Source: Raineyella fluvialis
GTDB taxonomy: Bacteria; Actinomycetota; Actinomycetes; Propionibacteriales; Propionibacteriaceae
NCBI RefSeq assembly: GCF_009646095.1
Contig: NZ_CP045725.1
Span: 434,001 to 498,000, forward strand
Length of the DNA stretch: 64,000 nt
Reading direction: 5' to 3'
How positions within the stretch are numbered: position 1 is the stretch's first letter; every line of letters begins with the position of its first letter. A program made the translations under genes and the position numbers. Shown here in pieces: positions 19,601 through 26,871 of this stretch. The notes under the pieces were generated by a model. It worked only from the letters and a program-made list of their open reading frames with translations, was not told the DNA's origin and ran no database searches.

Positions 19601-20914
19601 TCAGGCGGTCCGGTGGGACCGATCCTTCACGAACAGGCCGTAGGAGAGGGCACCCACGATGAGCAGGACACCGCCGACCACGAAGACCAGCGAGTACTGC
19701 TTGGTCGCGGCGAGGATGGCGCCGGTGACCACCGGAGCCACGGCAGCGCCGATGAAGCCACCGAAGTTCTGGATGGCCCCCAGGGAGGCCACCTGCTCCG
19801 CGGGAGCGACGTCGGCAGCCAGGGTCCACAGGCACCCGATCGGGACCTGGGCGAAGAAGTAGCCGATCGACAGCAGGGCGATCACCCCGGGGACATTGGT
19901 CACGTACGCGGCCGGCAGGACAGCGGCGGCCGCAAGGGCGGCACCGCCGACGATCGGGATCTTGCGGGCGAGAACGGTGCTGACACCACGCCGCAGCAGG
20001 GCGTTCGACAGCCAACCACCGACCAGGACACCGGCGATGCCGCACATGAAGGGCAGCATCGCGACCCAGCCCATGGTCGTGAGGCTGAATCCGAGCGACT
20101 TCTGCAGGTAGCTGGGCAGCCAGGTCAGGTAGACCCAGACGGTGTAGAAGATGCCGAAGGCGCCCAGGATCATGAACCAGGTGTTCGAGTGCTTGAACAG
20201 TTCGCCCCAGCCGACCCGATCTGCCTGCGTGGTGGGCTCGGCCGCCGCCTGCTCGCGGCCATGGATGGCGCGGTACTCCTGCAGGGCCGGATCGCGGTAG
20301 AAGCGGAGCCAGACCGCCGCAACGACGAGGCCGAGCGCACCGATGATGATGAACATCCCTCGCCAGCTGGTGGCCAGCATGATGGCCACCAGCAGAGGCG
20401 GGGCGACGGCATTGGCGATCTGGGAGCCCGTGTTGACCACCGACACCGGGACGGCGCGCTCCTCCTGGTTGAACCAGCGCTGGTTGACCTTGAGGCCAGA
20501 GGTGAAGAACGGGGACTCGGCAACCCCGAGAAGGACCCGCAGCGCGTACATCGCACCGAACGAGCCGGCGATCGCCATCAACATGCTGACGATGGACCAG
20601 AGTCCGGCGGCCCAGGCGAACATCTTCTTGGGCCCGAACTTGTCGACCAGCCAGCCCGACGGGAGGTTGGCGATGGCGTACGGCCAGGAGAAGGCCGACA
20701 GCAGCAGGCCCATCTGCACGGGGCCGAGGTGGAACTCCTTGGCGATCGTGGTGTTGGCGATGCTGAGGGTCGACCGGTCGAGATAGTTGACGACGCCGCC
20801 GACGACGAGCAGGGCGACGATGGCCCAGCGCACCTTGTTCATCGGTCCGTGGCTCGGGGCATCAGGCCCGCTGAGCGGGGTGGCTCCACGGTCGACATGT
20901 GTTGACTGATTCAT
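19601..20914 (-). CDS. MFS transporter, anion:cation symporter (sugar-acid) type
   Basis: A 437-residue major facilitator with about 12 hydrophobic helices. VNYLDRSTLSIANTTIAKEF in helix 1 and GWLVDKFGPKKMF in the loop between helices 2 and 3 are typical of the ACS family that imports hexuronates, galactonate and glucarate with protons. It probably supplies the substrate for the aldolase encoded just upstream. ATG 20914 is chosen for its AAGGAAG site; the open frame extends further upstream but into the aldolase gene without family similarity. It is the middle gene of aldolase - carrier - kinase, read from a promoter facing the DeoR regulator. Confidence 0.88.
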   Translation of the reverse strand: MNQSTHVDRGATPLSGPDAPSHGPMNKVRWAIVALLVVGGVVNYLDRSTLSIANTTIAKEFHLGPVQMGLLLSAFSWPYAIANLPSGWLVDKFGPKKMFAWAAGLWSIVSMLMAIAGSFGAMYALRVLLGVAESPFFTSGLKVNQRWFNQEERAVPVSVVNTGSQIANAVAPPLLVAIMLATSWRGMFIIIGALGLVVAAVWLRFYRDPALQEYRAIHGREQAAAEPTTQADRVGWGELFKHSNTWFMILGAFGIFYTVWVYLTWLPSYLQKSLGFSLTTMGWVAMLPFMCGIAGVLVGGWLSNALLRRGVSTVLARKIPIVGGAALAAAAVLPAAYVTNVPGVIALLSIGYFFAQVPIGCLWTLAADVAPAEQVASLGAIQNFGGFIGAAVAPVVTGAILAATKQYSLVFVVGGVLLIVGALSYGLFVKDRSHRTA

Positions 20915-20951
20915 GACACTTCCTTGTGACTGAACGGTACTGGGGGTGTGG

Positions 20952-21605
20952 CTAGGCGGTCGATCGGGCGGCAGCCACGGCCCTGAGGAATTCTTCGGCT
21001 GCGCAGGTGACCCGCTGGTAGTCGCCGTCGACGCGTGCTGCCTTGGTGATGGCGCTGCCGACACCGACCGCGACCGACCCGGCATCGAACCACTCGTGAA
21101 CGTTGGCGGCGTCCGCACCACCAGCGGGGAGGATCGGCGCCCAGGGAAGGGGTTCGCGGACGGTCTTCACGTACGCCGGGCCACCCAGAGCGGTCGGGAA
21201 CAGCTTCACGATGTCGGCGCCGGCCTCCATGGTGTCGGTGATCTCGGTCGGGGTGAAGGCACCACTGATGCTCAGCGCCTGGTAGCGGTTGGCGACCTTG
21301 AGCATCTCCGGGTTGAGGTTGGGGCTCACCAGCAGACGCGCCCCGGCCTGGATACAGGAGTATGCGGACTGCGCGTCGAGTACGGTCCCGGCACCGACCA
21401 GCACACCGTCACAGGCATATCGCTGGCTGAGCTCGCTGATGATGCCCAGCGCGTTCGGCACGGACAGGGTGATCTCGAGGGCACGGATGCCCCCCTTGAT
21501 GGCTGCATGAGCCACCTCAAGCGCTTCGTCGGCGCTGGGCAGACGCACAATAAGGAGGGCACCGGTCTGCACGATGGCGCTCCATGAATCCCACTTGGTT
21601 AACAT
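20952..21605 (-). CDS. KDPG-type (2-keto-3-deoxy sugar acid) aldolase
   Basis: A 217-residue class I aldolase of the Eda/DgoA type, which cleaves a 2-keto-3-deoxy-6-phospho sugar acid to pyruvate and a triose phosphate. The catalytic Glu44 is in ALEITLS, GAGTV is the phosphate-side loop, and the Schiff-base Lys134 is in DIVKLFP. Length and motif spacing are normal. It opens the minus-strand operon with the MFS carrier 37 nt downstream and the P-loop kinase beyond. A DeoR regulator is encoded divergently 120 bp away and probably controls it. The sequence does not tell 6-phosphogluconate-type from 6-phosphogalactonate-type substrates. Confidence 0.9.
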   Translation of the reverse strand: MLTKWDSWSAIVQTGALLIVRLPSADEALEVAHAAIKGGIRALEITLSVPNALGIISELSQRYACDGVLVGAGTVLDAQSAYSCIQAGARLLVSPNLNPEMLKVANRYQALSISGAFTPTEITDTMEAGADIVKLFPTALGGPAYVKTVREPLPWAPILPAGGADAANVHEWFDAGSVAVGVGSAITKAARVDGDYQRVTCAAEEFLRAVAAARSTA

Positions 21606-21614
21606 TGATGCTCA

Positions 21615-21646
21615 CTCTAGAACATTTCTTCACACCTTGGCTAGAG
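21615..21646. promoter_or_regulatory. Candidate DeoR operator between aldolase and deoR-family gene
   Basis: CTCTAG (21615-21620) and its inverse CTAGAG (21641-21646), 20 bp apart; a further CTAG lies at about 21653. It lies immediately upstream of the aldolase start in the divergent intergenic region, a position that suits repression by the adjacent regulator. Confidence 0.45.
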
Positions 21647-21725
21647 GGGCGTCTAGGATGGCTCACGGATTCACAGATTTTGTCAGCGATGACCACCTGG
21701 GGTGGCCGCACCCGAAAGGACTCAC

Positions 21726-22523
21726 GTGAGCGGATCGATGATCCCTGAGCAGCGTCAACAGGAGCTGCTGCGTCTACTCCAGGACGCGGGCGTCCTCAGC
21801 ACCCGGAGCCTGACCGACACGCTCAACGTCTCGCACATGACGATCCGCCGCGACATCGCCGCCCTCGAGGCCGAGGGACGTGTCGTCGCCGTCCAGGGTG
21901 GGGTGCGGCTTGCGGAGCGTACGCCCCGTGAACCACCCCGCGAACGCTCCACCCGCAGCACCCTCGAGATGCCCAGCAAGCAGGCGATCGCGGCCGCCGC
22001 CGCCAGCCACGTCGACGACGGCATGGTGGTCTTCCTCGACGCCGGCACGACCTGCGAGGCCGTTGTTCCTCACCTCGCGGACCGTACGGGCATCACGGTG
22101 GTCACCAACGACTTCCACACCGTGGAGGCACTCGGTCCATACCGCCACATCGACGCGATCCACACCGGTGGCGTCATCGACCGCGACCGTTCGTCCAGCA
22201 ATGGTCCGCTCGCTGCGGCGACAGTACGCAGCCTGGCAATCGACCTCTATCTGATGAGCACCGGTACCTGGGACGCGGAGTTCGGCGTCACGGTCCCCGT
22301 CGCCGACACCGCCTTGCTCAAGAAGGCGGCGCTCGAGGCGTCGGCGAGGTCCCTCCTCCTCGCCGACAGCACGAAGTTCGGCGCCTTCGAGCGCTACCGT
22401 GTCACTCCCCTGGCAACGCTGGACGGCGTGATCACTGACGACGGGCTGTCGGCCGAGGAGCAGGAATCCGTCACCTCTCGCGGCGTCCAGCTCTACACCG
22501 TCCATCCGAGCAGCAGCAGCTGA
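21726..22523 (+). CDS. DeoR/GlpR family transcriptional regulator
   Basis: A 265-residue regulator with the DeoR layout: an N-terminal winged helix-turn-helix (STRSLTDTLNVSHMTIRRDIAALEAEG, about residues 27-51) and a C-terminal sugar-phosphate sensor related to ISOCOT folds (FLDAGTTCEAV, VVTNDFHTVEAL, LLADSTKFG). Such proteins usually repress sugar operons until a phosphorylated intermediate binds. It faces the aldolase - carrier - kinase operon across 120 bp, so it is its likely regulator. GTG 21726 is preferred to ATG 21738 because AAAGGA lies 7 nt before it. The C terminus ends in a short serine run from an AGC repeat. Confidence 0.9.
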   Translation: MSGSMIPEQRQQELLRLLQDAGVLSTRSLTDTLNVSHMTIRRDIAALEAEGRVVAVQGGVRLAERTPREPPRERSTRSTLEMPSKQAIAAAAASHVDDGMVVFLDAGTTCEAVVPHLADRTGITVVTNDFHTVEALGPYRHIDAIHTGGVIDRDRSSSNGPLAAATVRSLAIDLYLMSTGTWDAEFGVTVPVADTALLKKAALEASARSLLLADSTKFGAFERYRVTPLATLDGVITDDGLSAEEQESVTSRGVQLYTVHPSSSS

Positions 22524-22551
22524 CGCTCGACCCACTGATGGACGGAGGGGT

Positions 22552-22568
22552 CATAGGTTTGCCCTATG
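22552..22568. repeat. CATAG-N7-CTATG palindrome, copy 5
   Basis: CATAGGTTTGCCCTATG, 28 nt after the DeoR stop, in the same flanking context (GT before, GGA after) as copy 4. Confidence 0.9.
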
Positions 22569-22708
22569 GAGCAATTGCGAACTACCTACCGCTGATCCCC
22601 GGAAGCGCGTCCGACCCGCCCTAGACTGCCGATGAGGCCACGCGCCATGAACGCTGTGCCCCGTGCCGATCAGGGCAGCCAGAAGGGCAGACCAGAAGGA
22701 GCGAACCG

Positions 22709-23017
22709 ATGCAGATCAGCGACGGCTCCACCCCGACAGACGCCGACGTCGTCGAGCGCTTCGGCGACGCCCGGATCCCGCCGGGGAACCGACCGCGGCG
22801 GGAGAGCCGGTGGGACAAGACGCTCCAGGTCCGGCTGCCCGTCGAGGAATGGGAGGCATTGGTGGCCGAGGCAGAACGGCGCGGTCTCCCGGTCTCCACC
22901 ATGGCCGGTGAGCTGCTGATCGCCCAGTTGGCGTCCCTGGACACCTCGACGCCGGGGGTGGTGGCAAGGATCCGGGCCGATCTCGACACCTTGGCATCCC
23001 GGCTCGGGTCGGAGTGA
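22709..23017 (+). CDS. Small protein with ribbon-helix-helix-like domain
   Basis: A 102-residue hydrophilic protein. The stretch WDKTLQVRLPVEEWEALVAEA followed by RRGLPVSTMAGELLIAQL has the strand-helix-helix pattern of Arc/CopG-type DNA-binding proteins, where the TLQVRLP strand would contact DNA. No toxin-like partner is adjacent: the next gene is a cupin on the other strand. It could be an orphan antitoxin-like regulator or a small nucleoid protein. ATG 22709 has a strong GAAGGAG. Family assignment rests on pattern alone. Confidence 0.65.
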   Translation: MQISDGSTPTDADVVERFGDARIPPGNRPRRESRWDKTLQVRLPVEEWEALVAEAERRGLPVSTMAGELLIAQLASLDTSTPGVVARIRADLDTLASRLGSE

Positions 23018-23044
23018 CGCCGGGGTAGTGCGGGCGAGCGCAGC

Positions 23045-23371
23045 CTACTTGACGACCGTCAGCAGCATCACGACGTCGCTGAGCGCTGCCACGCTGTGCC
23101 GCGAGGGCGGCATCGGGACGAGGTCACCATCGGCGCCCTCCCACTCCCCGTCGCCGGCGCTCACGCGTACGCGACCCTCAAGGACCAGCAGCGTCGCCTC
23201 CCCCGGGCTCTCGTGCGCCGCCAACTCCTGGCCCTCCTGCAGAACGATCAACGTCTGCCGCAGGGCCTTGTCGTGGCCGCCGTAGAGGGTGTGGCTGGCC
23301 CGGCCGGCGTCCTCGCTCGCGGCCTTCTCGGTGAGGTTGCGCGCCATGTCGTGCACATTCGGGTTGGCCAT
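23045..23371 (-). CDS. Cupin domain protein
   Basis: A 108-residue single cupin barrel. The first cupin motif appears as QEGQELAAHESPGEATLLVLEGRVRV and the second as DLVPMPPSRHSVAALSD. One His of motif 1 is present (AAHESPG) but the usual HxH pair is not, so the metal site may be incomplete. Small cupins of this kind often bind or sense small molecules, or detoxify. It stands alone, converging on the ribbon-helix-helix gene. ATG 23371 is preceded by GAAGGGTGAACC. Confidence 0.8.
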   Translation of the reverse strand: MANPNVHDMARNLTEKAASEDAGRASHTLYGGHDKALRQTLIVLQEGQELAAHESPGEATLLVLEGRVRVSAGDGEWEGADGDLVPMPPSRHSVAALSDVVMLLTVVK

Positions 23372-23549
23372 GGTTCACCCTTCTTCGGTTCGGTCGTGCG
23401 GCTGGTAGTCGCCATGATCCTCGGATCATCGGCACGAGTGAACCCCTGTGGGGTGAACGGCGGGGCCAGGACGTGGCTTCCCTGTCCGCTGGCCATCGGT
23501 GGAGCGTCGAACGACAGCGCGCCCACGGCGATACCTCAGGCCTGGCTCC

Positions 23550-23555
23550 TACGGT
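23550..23555 (+). promoter_or_regulatory. Probable -10 box of the MarC gene (leaderless transcript)
   Basis: TACGGT fits TANNNT and ends 6 nt before ATG 23562. There is no ribosome site between them, so transcription probably starts at or beside the start codon. Confidence 0.5.
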
Positions 23556-23561
23556 GGATTC

Positions 23562-24314
23562 ATGGACGTCACCCTGTTCGTCAAGGCGCTGGGCGGGTTC
23601 TTCGCGATCATGAACCCGTTCGTCGCGCTGCCCATGTTCCTGGCGCTGACCGCCGCCGACAGTCCATCCCAGCAGCGCCGGACCGGAGTCCGGGTGGTGC
23701 TCTACAGCCTGGTGATGAGCGCCGTCGTGATGGCCGCCGGCTCGGCGATCCTGTCGTTCTTCGGCATCACGGTGAATGATTTCCGGGTCGCCGGGGGCAT
23801 CGTGCTGATGACCATCAGCCTCGGCATGCTGCACGGCGGCAGCTCGGCCCACGAGGGCTCCAACAGCGAGAAGGCCGAGATGCGAAGCCGGCGGCCGTCC
23901 GCGATGGCGGCGGCCCATTCCGCGACGGGAACGCCCTCGACATCGGGCACAGCCACAGCCGGCTCCGACGGCACTACAGCGGCCGATGCCAGCGGCCAGA
24001 CAACCGAGGGCGACGCCGACATCTCGTTCTATCCACTGACGTTCCCGATGATGTTGGGACCCGGCACGATCACATCGATCATCGTGTTCACCGGTCAGGC
24101 CGGAGGCATCGGCGGCATGGTGTCCGTCGCGGTCGCGCTGCTCGTGGTGCTCGCCGCGCTCTTCGTCGTCCTCTGGTTCGCCCCGGCGATCGGCAGGCGG
24201 ATGTCGGAGACGCTCCGCACGGTGATGACCCGCCTGATGGGCATGATCCTGGCCGCCATCAGCGTCGCGATGATCATCGCCGGCCTCCAGCAGCTCATCC
24301 CCGCCCTGCGCTGA
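23562..24314 (+). CDS. MarC family integral membrane protein
   Basis: A 250-residue MarC/NAAT-type membrane protein. It begins with the typical FVKALGGFFAIMNPFVALPMFLAL helix, followed by helices at about 45-66 and 70-90, and resumes with YPLTFPMMLGPGTITSIIV and two or three C-terminal helices. MarC proteins are about 200 residues; here a loop of some 60 residues rich in Ser, Thr, Ala and Gly separates helices 3 and 4. The cellular role of the family is unresolved; an old link to multiple antibiotic resistance has not held up. No ribosome site precedes the ATG, which sits 7 nt after a TACGGT box. Confidence 0.87.
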   Translation: MDVTLFVKALGGFFAIMNPFVALPMFLALTAADSPSQQRRTGVRVVLYSLVMSAVVMAAGSAILSFFGITVNDFRVAGGIVLMTISLGMLHGGSSAHEGSNSEKAEMRSRRPSAMAAAHSATGTPSTSGTATAGSDGTTAADASGQTTEGDADISFYPLTFPMMLGPGTITSIIVFTGQAGGIGGMVSVAVALLVVLAALFVVLWFAPAIGRRMSETLRTVMTRLMGMILAAISVAMIIAGLQQLIPALR

Positions 24315-24352
24315 GGCGCATCCGCCGCAGCCCATGCCATGGAGTGACCGGC

Positions 24353-24369
24353 CATAGGTTTGCCCTATG
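24353..24369. repeat. CATAG-N7-CTATG palindrome, copy 6
   Basis: CATAGGTTTGCCCTATG between the converging MarC and ABC1-kinase genes. Here the arms extend to 7 bp (CCATAGG / CCTATGG) with a 5-nt loop. Confidence 0.9.
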
Positions 24370-24441
24370 GTCGCTCAGTCGTACCCTGCCTGCGCCACGG
24401 TTCAGCCCCTGGCGGCGTGCCGACGGACCGCATCGCTCGGC

Positions 24442-26133
24442 TCAGAGCCGCCCGTGTGGCCCACGCCGCCCCACCACCATCGCCCACACCAGCGGCAGGA
24501 CCGACAGACCCATCAGCCACCGGCCGAGCATCGGGTCGGTCCCCATCACCAGGGCCCCGGCGACCAGCACGGCCGCGAAGACGAGGATCCCGTTGGTGCG
24601 GTTGATGGTCCGCTCGAGCCGGCGCACCTGCCGGGTCAGCAGCGGCGTCTGGAGGCTCAGTTCGCCGCGTTCGGCCATCGTGAGGACGCGATCCGTACGC
24701 CCCGGCAGGCCCAGCGCCAGCGTGAAGATCTTGCCCGCCTCGGCGAGCACCGTCTGGGCGGCCGAGCCACCCTCCGCCGCCACGAGCTCACTGGCGTACG
24801 GAGTGATGGTCTCCCAGATGTTGAAGTCGGGATCCAGCCCCGTACACATCCCCGACAGGATCCCGATCGAGCGCCCCAGCATCAGCAGGTTCTCCGGCAG
24901 CTGGAAGGGCAGGTCGAGCATCAGCTCACGGAACTGCAGGCCGAACCGCATCATCTCCGCGTGGTCGATCCCGCGCAACTGGTTCATGCTCATCCCGCCG
25001 AAGCGTTCGAAGACCTGCAGCGTCGCACGTTCGATCAGTGGCAGGTCCGCGCCGGGCAGCAGTACGTCGAGGGTCTGCATGCTGTGCACCAGACGAGCGC
25101 CGTCCCGCGTCCCGACGGCGATGAGCGCCTCGGTCAGTCCCTCCCGCAGGGCGTCGGGCACGTGGCCGACCATTCCGAAGTCGACGAACGTCAGCGTCCA
25201 GTCCGGCTCCCCCGCCACTGCGTACGGTCGCGGGGTGACGAACAGGTTGCCCGGGTGCGGGTCGGCGTGGAAAAACCCGTCGACGAAGATCTGCTGCAAG
25301 TAGGTGTCGGCCAGTACGGTGGCCACCTCGCCGCGCTCGATGCCGGCGGCGGTGATGGCGTCGTGGTCGCCGATCCGGATCGCGCTGACGTCCTCGAGGG
25401 TGAGCACGCGGCGGGCCGTGAGTTCCCAGACCACCCGGGGCACTGACACCTGGGGGTGCTCGGCGAAGTTGGCGGCGAACGTCTCGGCGTTGCTCGCCTC
25501 CGCCAGGTAGTCGACCTCCGCCAGCGTGGTAGTGGCGAACTCCTCGACCAGCCCTCGTACGTCGGTCCGGGAGGCGACCGGCCTGTAGTGCGTCAGCCAT
25601 CCCGCCACGCGCCGCAGCGCGGACAGATCGACCTCGATCACCCGCTGGATGTGCGGGCGCTGGACCTTGACGACGACGTCACCGAAGCCCAGCTCGGCGG
25701 CGTCGGCCTCTTTCAGCCGCGCCCGGTGCACCTGGCCCAGCGAGGCCGCGGCGAGCGGCTCCTCGTCGAACCAGGCGTAGTGCTCCGCGAGCGGCAGCGG
25801 GAGCTCGGCCGAGGCCACCTCGCGGATGGCCGCGAAGTCCTCGGCCGGCACCTGGTCCTGCAACCCGGACAGTTCCTGGGTGATCTCGACCGGCAGGACG
25901 TCCAGGCGGGCGGACAGGAACTGGCCGACCTTGATCATCAGGCCACCCATGGCGATGGCGAGCAGCCGGAACCGCGCGGCTGTCCGGGCGTTGCGCCGGG
26001 TCCTCGTACGATCCGCGAGCCGCCCCAGCCCGAGCCGCCGCACGACGATCTCCCACCAGATGAAGCTCGCCGTCACCCGGGCGAAGAACCACACGATGCG
26101 CCGATAACGGGCGCGCAGGACCGACTCCTTCAT
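24442..26133 (-). CDS. ABC1/UbiB atypical protein-kinase family protein
   Basis: A 563-residue ABC1/ADCK/UbiB protein. The characteristic KxGQ motif appears as MIKVGQFLSARLDVLP, and the Ala-rich loop as EPLAAASLGQVHRARL. VVVKVQRP gives the ATP-site Lys and FFHADPHPGNLFV the metal-binding segment. The C terminus has two hydrophobic helices (TNGILVFAAVLVAGALVMG and the next), so it is membrane anchored. Relatives support quinone or lipid metabolism through ATPase activity. It follows the PadR regulator gene by 44 nt and is probably under its control. GGAGGTCGC precedes ATG 26133. Confidence 0.92.
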   Translation of the reverse strand: MKESVLRARYRRIVWFFARVTASFIWWEIVVRRLGLGRLADRTRTRRNARTAARFRLLAIAMGGLMIKVGQFLSARLDVLPVEITQELSGLQDQVPAEDFAAIREVASAELPLPLAEHYAWFDEEPLAAASLGQVHRARLKEADAAELGFGDVVVKVQRPHIQRVIEVDLSALRRVAGWLTHYRPVASRTDVRGLVEEFATTTLAEVDYLAEASNAETFAANFAEHPQVSVPRVVWELTARRVLTLEDVSAIRIGDHDAITAAGIERGEVATVLADTYLQQIFVDGFFHADPHPGNLFVTPRPYAVAGEPDWTLTFVDFGMVGHVPDALREGLTEALIAVGTRDGARLVHSMQTLDVLLPGADLPLIERATLQVFERFGGMSMNQLRGIDHAEMMRFGLQFRELMLDLPFQLPENLLMLGRSIGILSGMCTGLDPDFNIWETITPYASELVAAEGGSAAQTVLAEAGKIFTLALGLPGRTDRVLTMAERGELSLQTPLLTRQVRRLERTINRTNGILVFAAVLVAGALVMGTDPMLGRWLMGLSVLPLVWAMVVGRRGPHGRL

Positions 26134-26177
26134 GCGACCTCCGGACGTGGCGGGACAGGACTGGGCGCGGGCGTCGG

Positions 26178-26747
26178 TCAGTCCTGGGAGAGGATGCCGT
26201 AGAGCTGCTTGCGCGCGGACTCCATGATCTCCTGTGCGGCGGCCCGCTGGGCCTCCGACCCGGTGGTGCCGACCTGGAAGACGGCCTGGGCCAGGTGTGC
26301 GGCGGCCTGGCGGTACTCGTTCAGCGCGGCGGCCGGGGATCCACCGAGCGGGCCGGTGTCCTCCCACGGAGCCCGCTTGCCCTCGTACTCGGCGGCGGCC
26401 GTCCGACCGGCGTCGGTCAGGTGGTAGACCTTCTTGCCTCCCGACTCCTCCGCGTCGACGAGTCCCTCGTCGGCCAGCATCTGCAGGGTCGGGTACACCG
26501 AGCCCGCGCTGGCCTTCCAGGCACCCTCGCTGCGGTCGGAGAGCTCGCGGATGATCTGGTAGCCGTGCATCGGCTCTTCCGCCAGCAGGCGCAGGATGGC
26601 CGAACGGACGTCGCCGCGGCGGCGGGCGCGACCGGCGCCGGGGAAGGAACCCGGACCCGGGCCGGCGAACCCCTCCCAGCGAGCGGCCATGTCGAAGAGA
26701 GGCTGGAAGCCGGGGCCCTTGGGGCCGGGGTGATGATGGCGATACAT
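26178..26747 (-). CDS. PadR family transcriptional regulator
   Basis: A 189-residue PadR-type regulator. After a Gly/Pro/His-rich N terminus, DVRSAILRLLAEEPMHGYQII followed by RELSDRSEGAW is the winged-helix signature, with SAGSVYPTLQMLADEGLV as recognition region and a KVYHLTDAG wing. The C-terminal dimerisation helices follow. PadR proteins repress genes for phenolic-acid or antibiotic responses, and usually themselves. Here the next gene is an ABC1 kinase. An 18-bp palindrome lies 20 nt upstream of the start, a likely autoregulatory site. ATG 26747 has AAAGGGGA upstream. Confidence 0.92.
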   Translation of the reverse strand: MYRHHHPGPKGPGFQPLFDMAARWEGFAGPGPGSFPGAGRARRRGDVRSAILRLLAEEPMHGYQIIRELSDRSEGAWKASAGSVYPTLQMLADEGLVDAEESGGKKVYHLTDAGRTAAAEYEGKRAPWEDTGPLGGSPAAALNEYRQAAAHLAQAVFQVGTTGSEAQRAAAQEIMESARKQLYGILSQD

Positions 26748-26766
26748 GACGTTCCCCTTTGATCGC

Positions 26767-26784
26767 GTCGCGACATATCGCGAC
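26767..26784. promoter_or_regulatory. Candidate PadR operator
   Basis: GTCGCGA-CATA-TCGCGAC, perfect 7-bp arms with a 4-bp spacer, 20 nt upstream of the padR-family start. A further CGAC/GTCG pair flanks it. Confidence 0.65.
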
Positions 26785-26871
26785 CTGTCGTTACCGCCAG
26801 GGTAGATCGCCGGGCAAGGACACGGAAGGGCCGACCCGAGCACGGGCCGGCCCTCGCGACGACGGCGTCGC

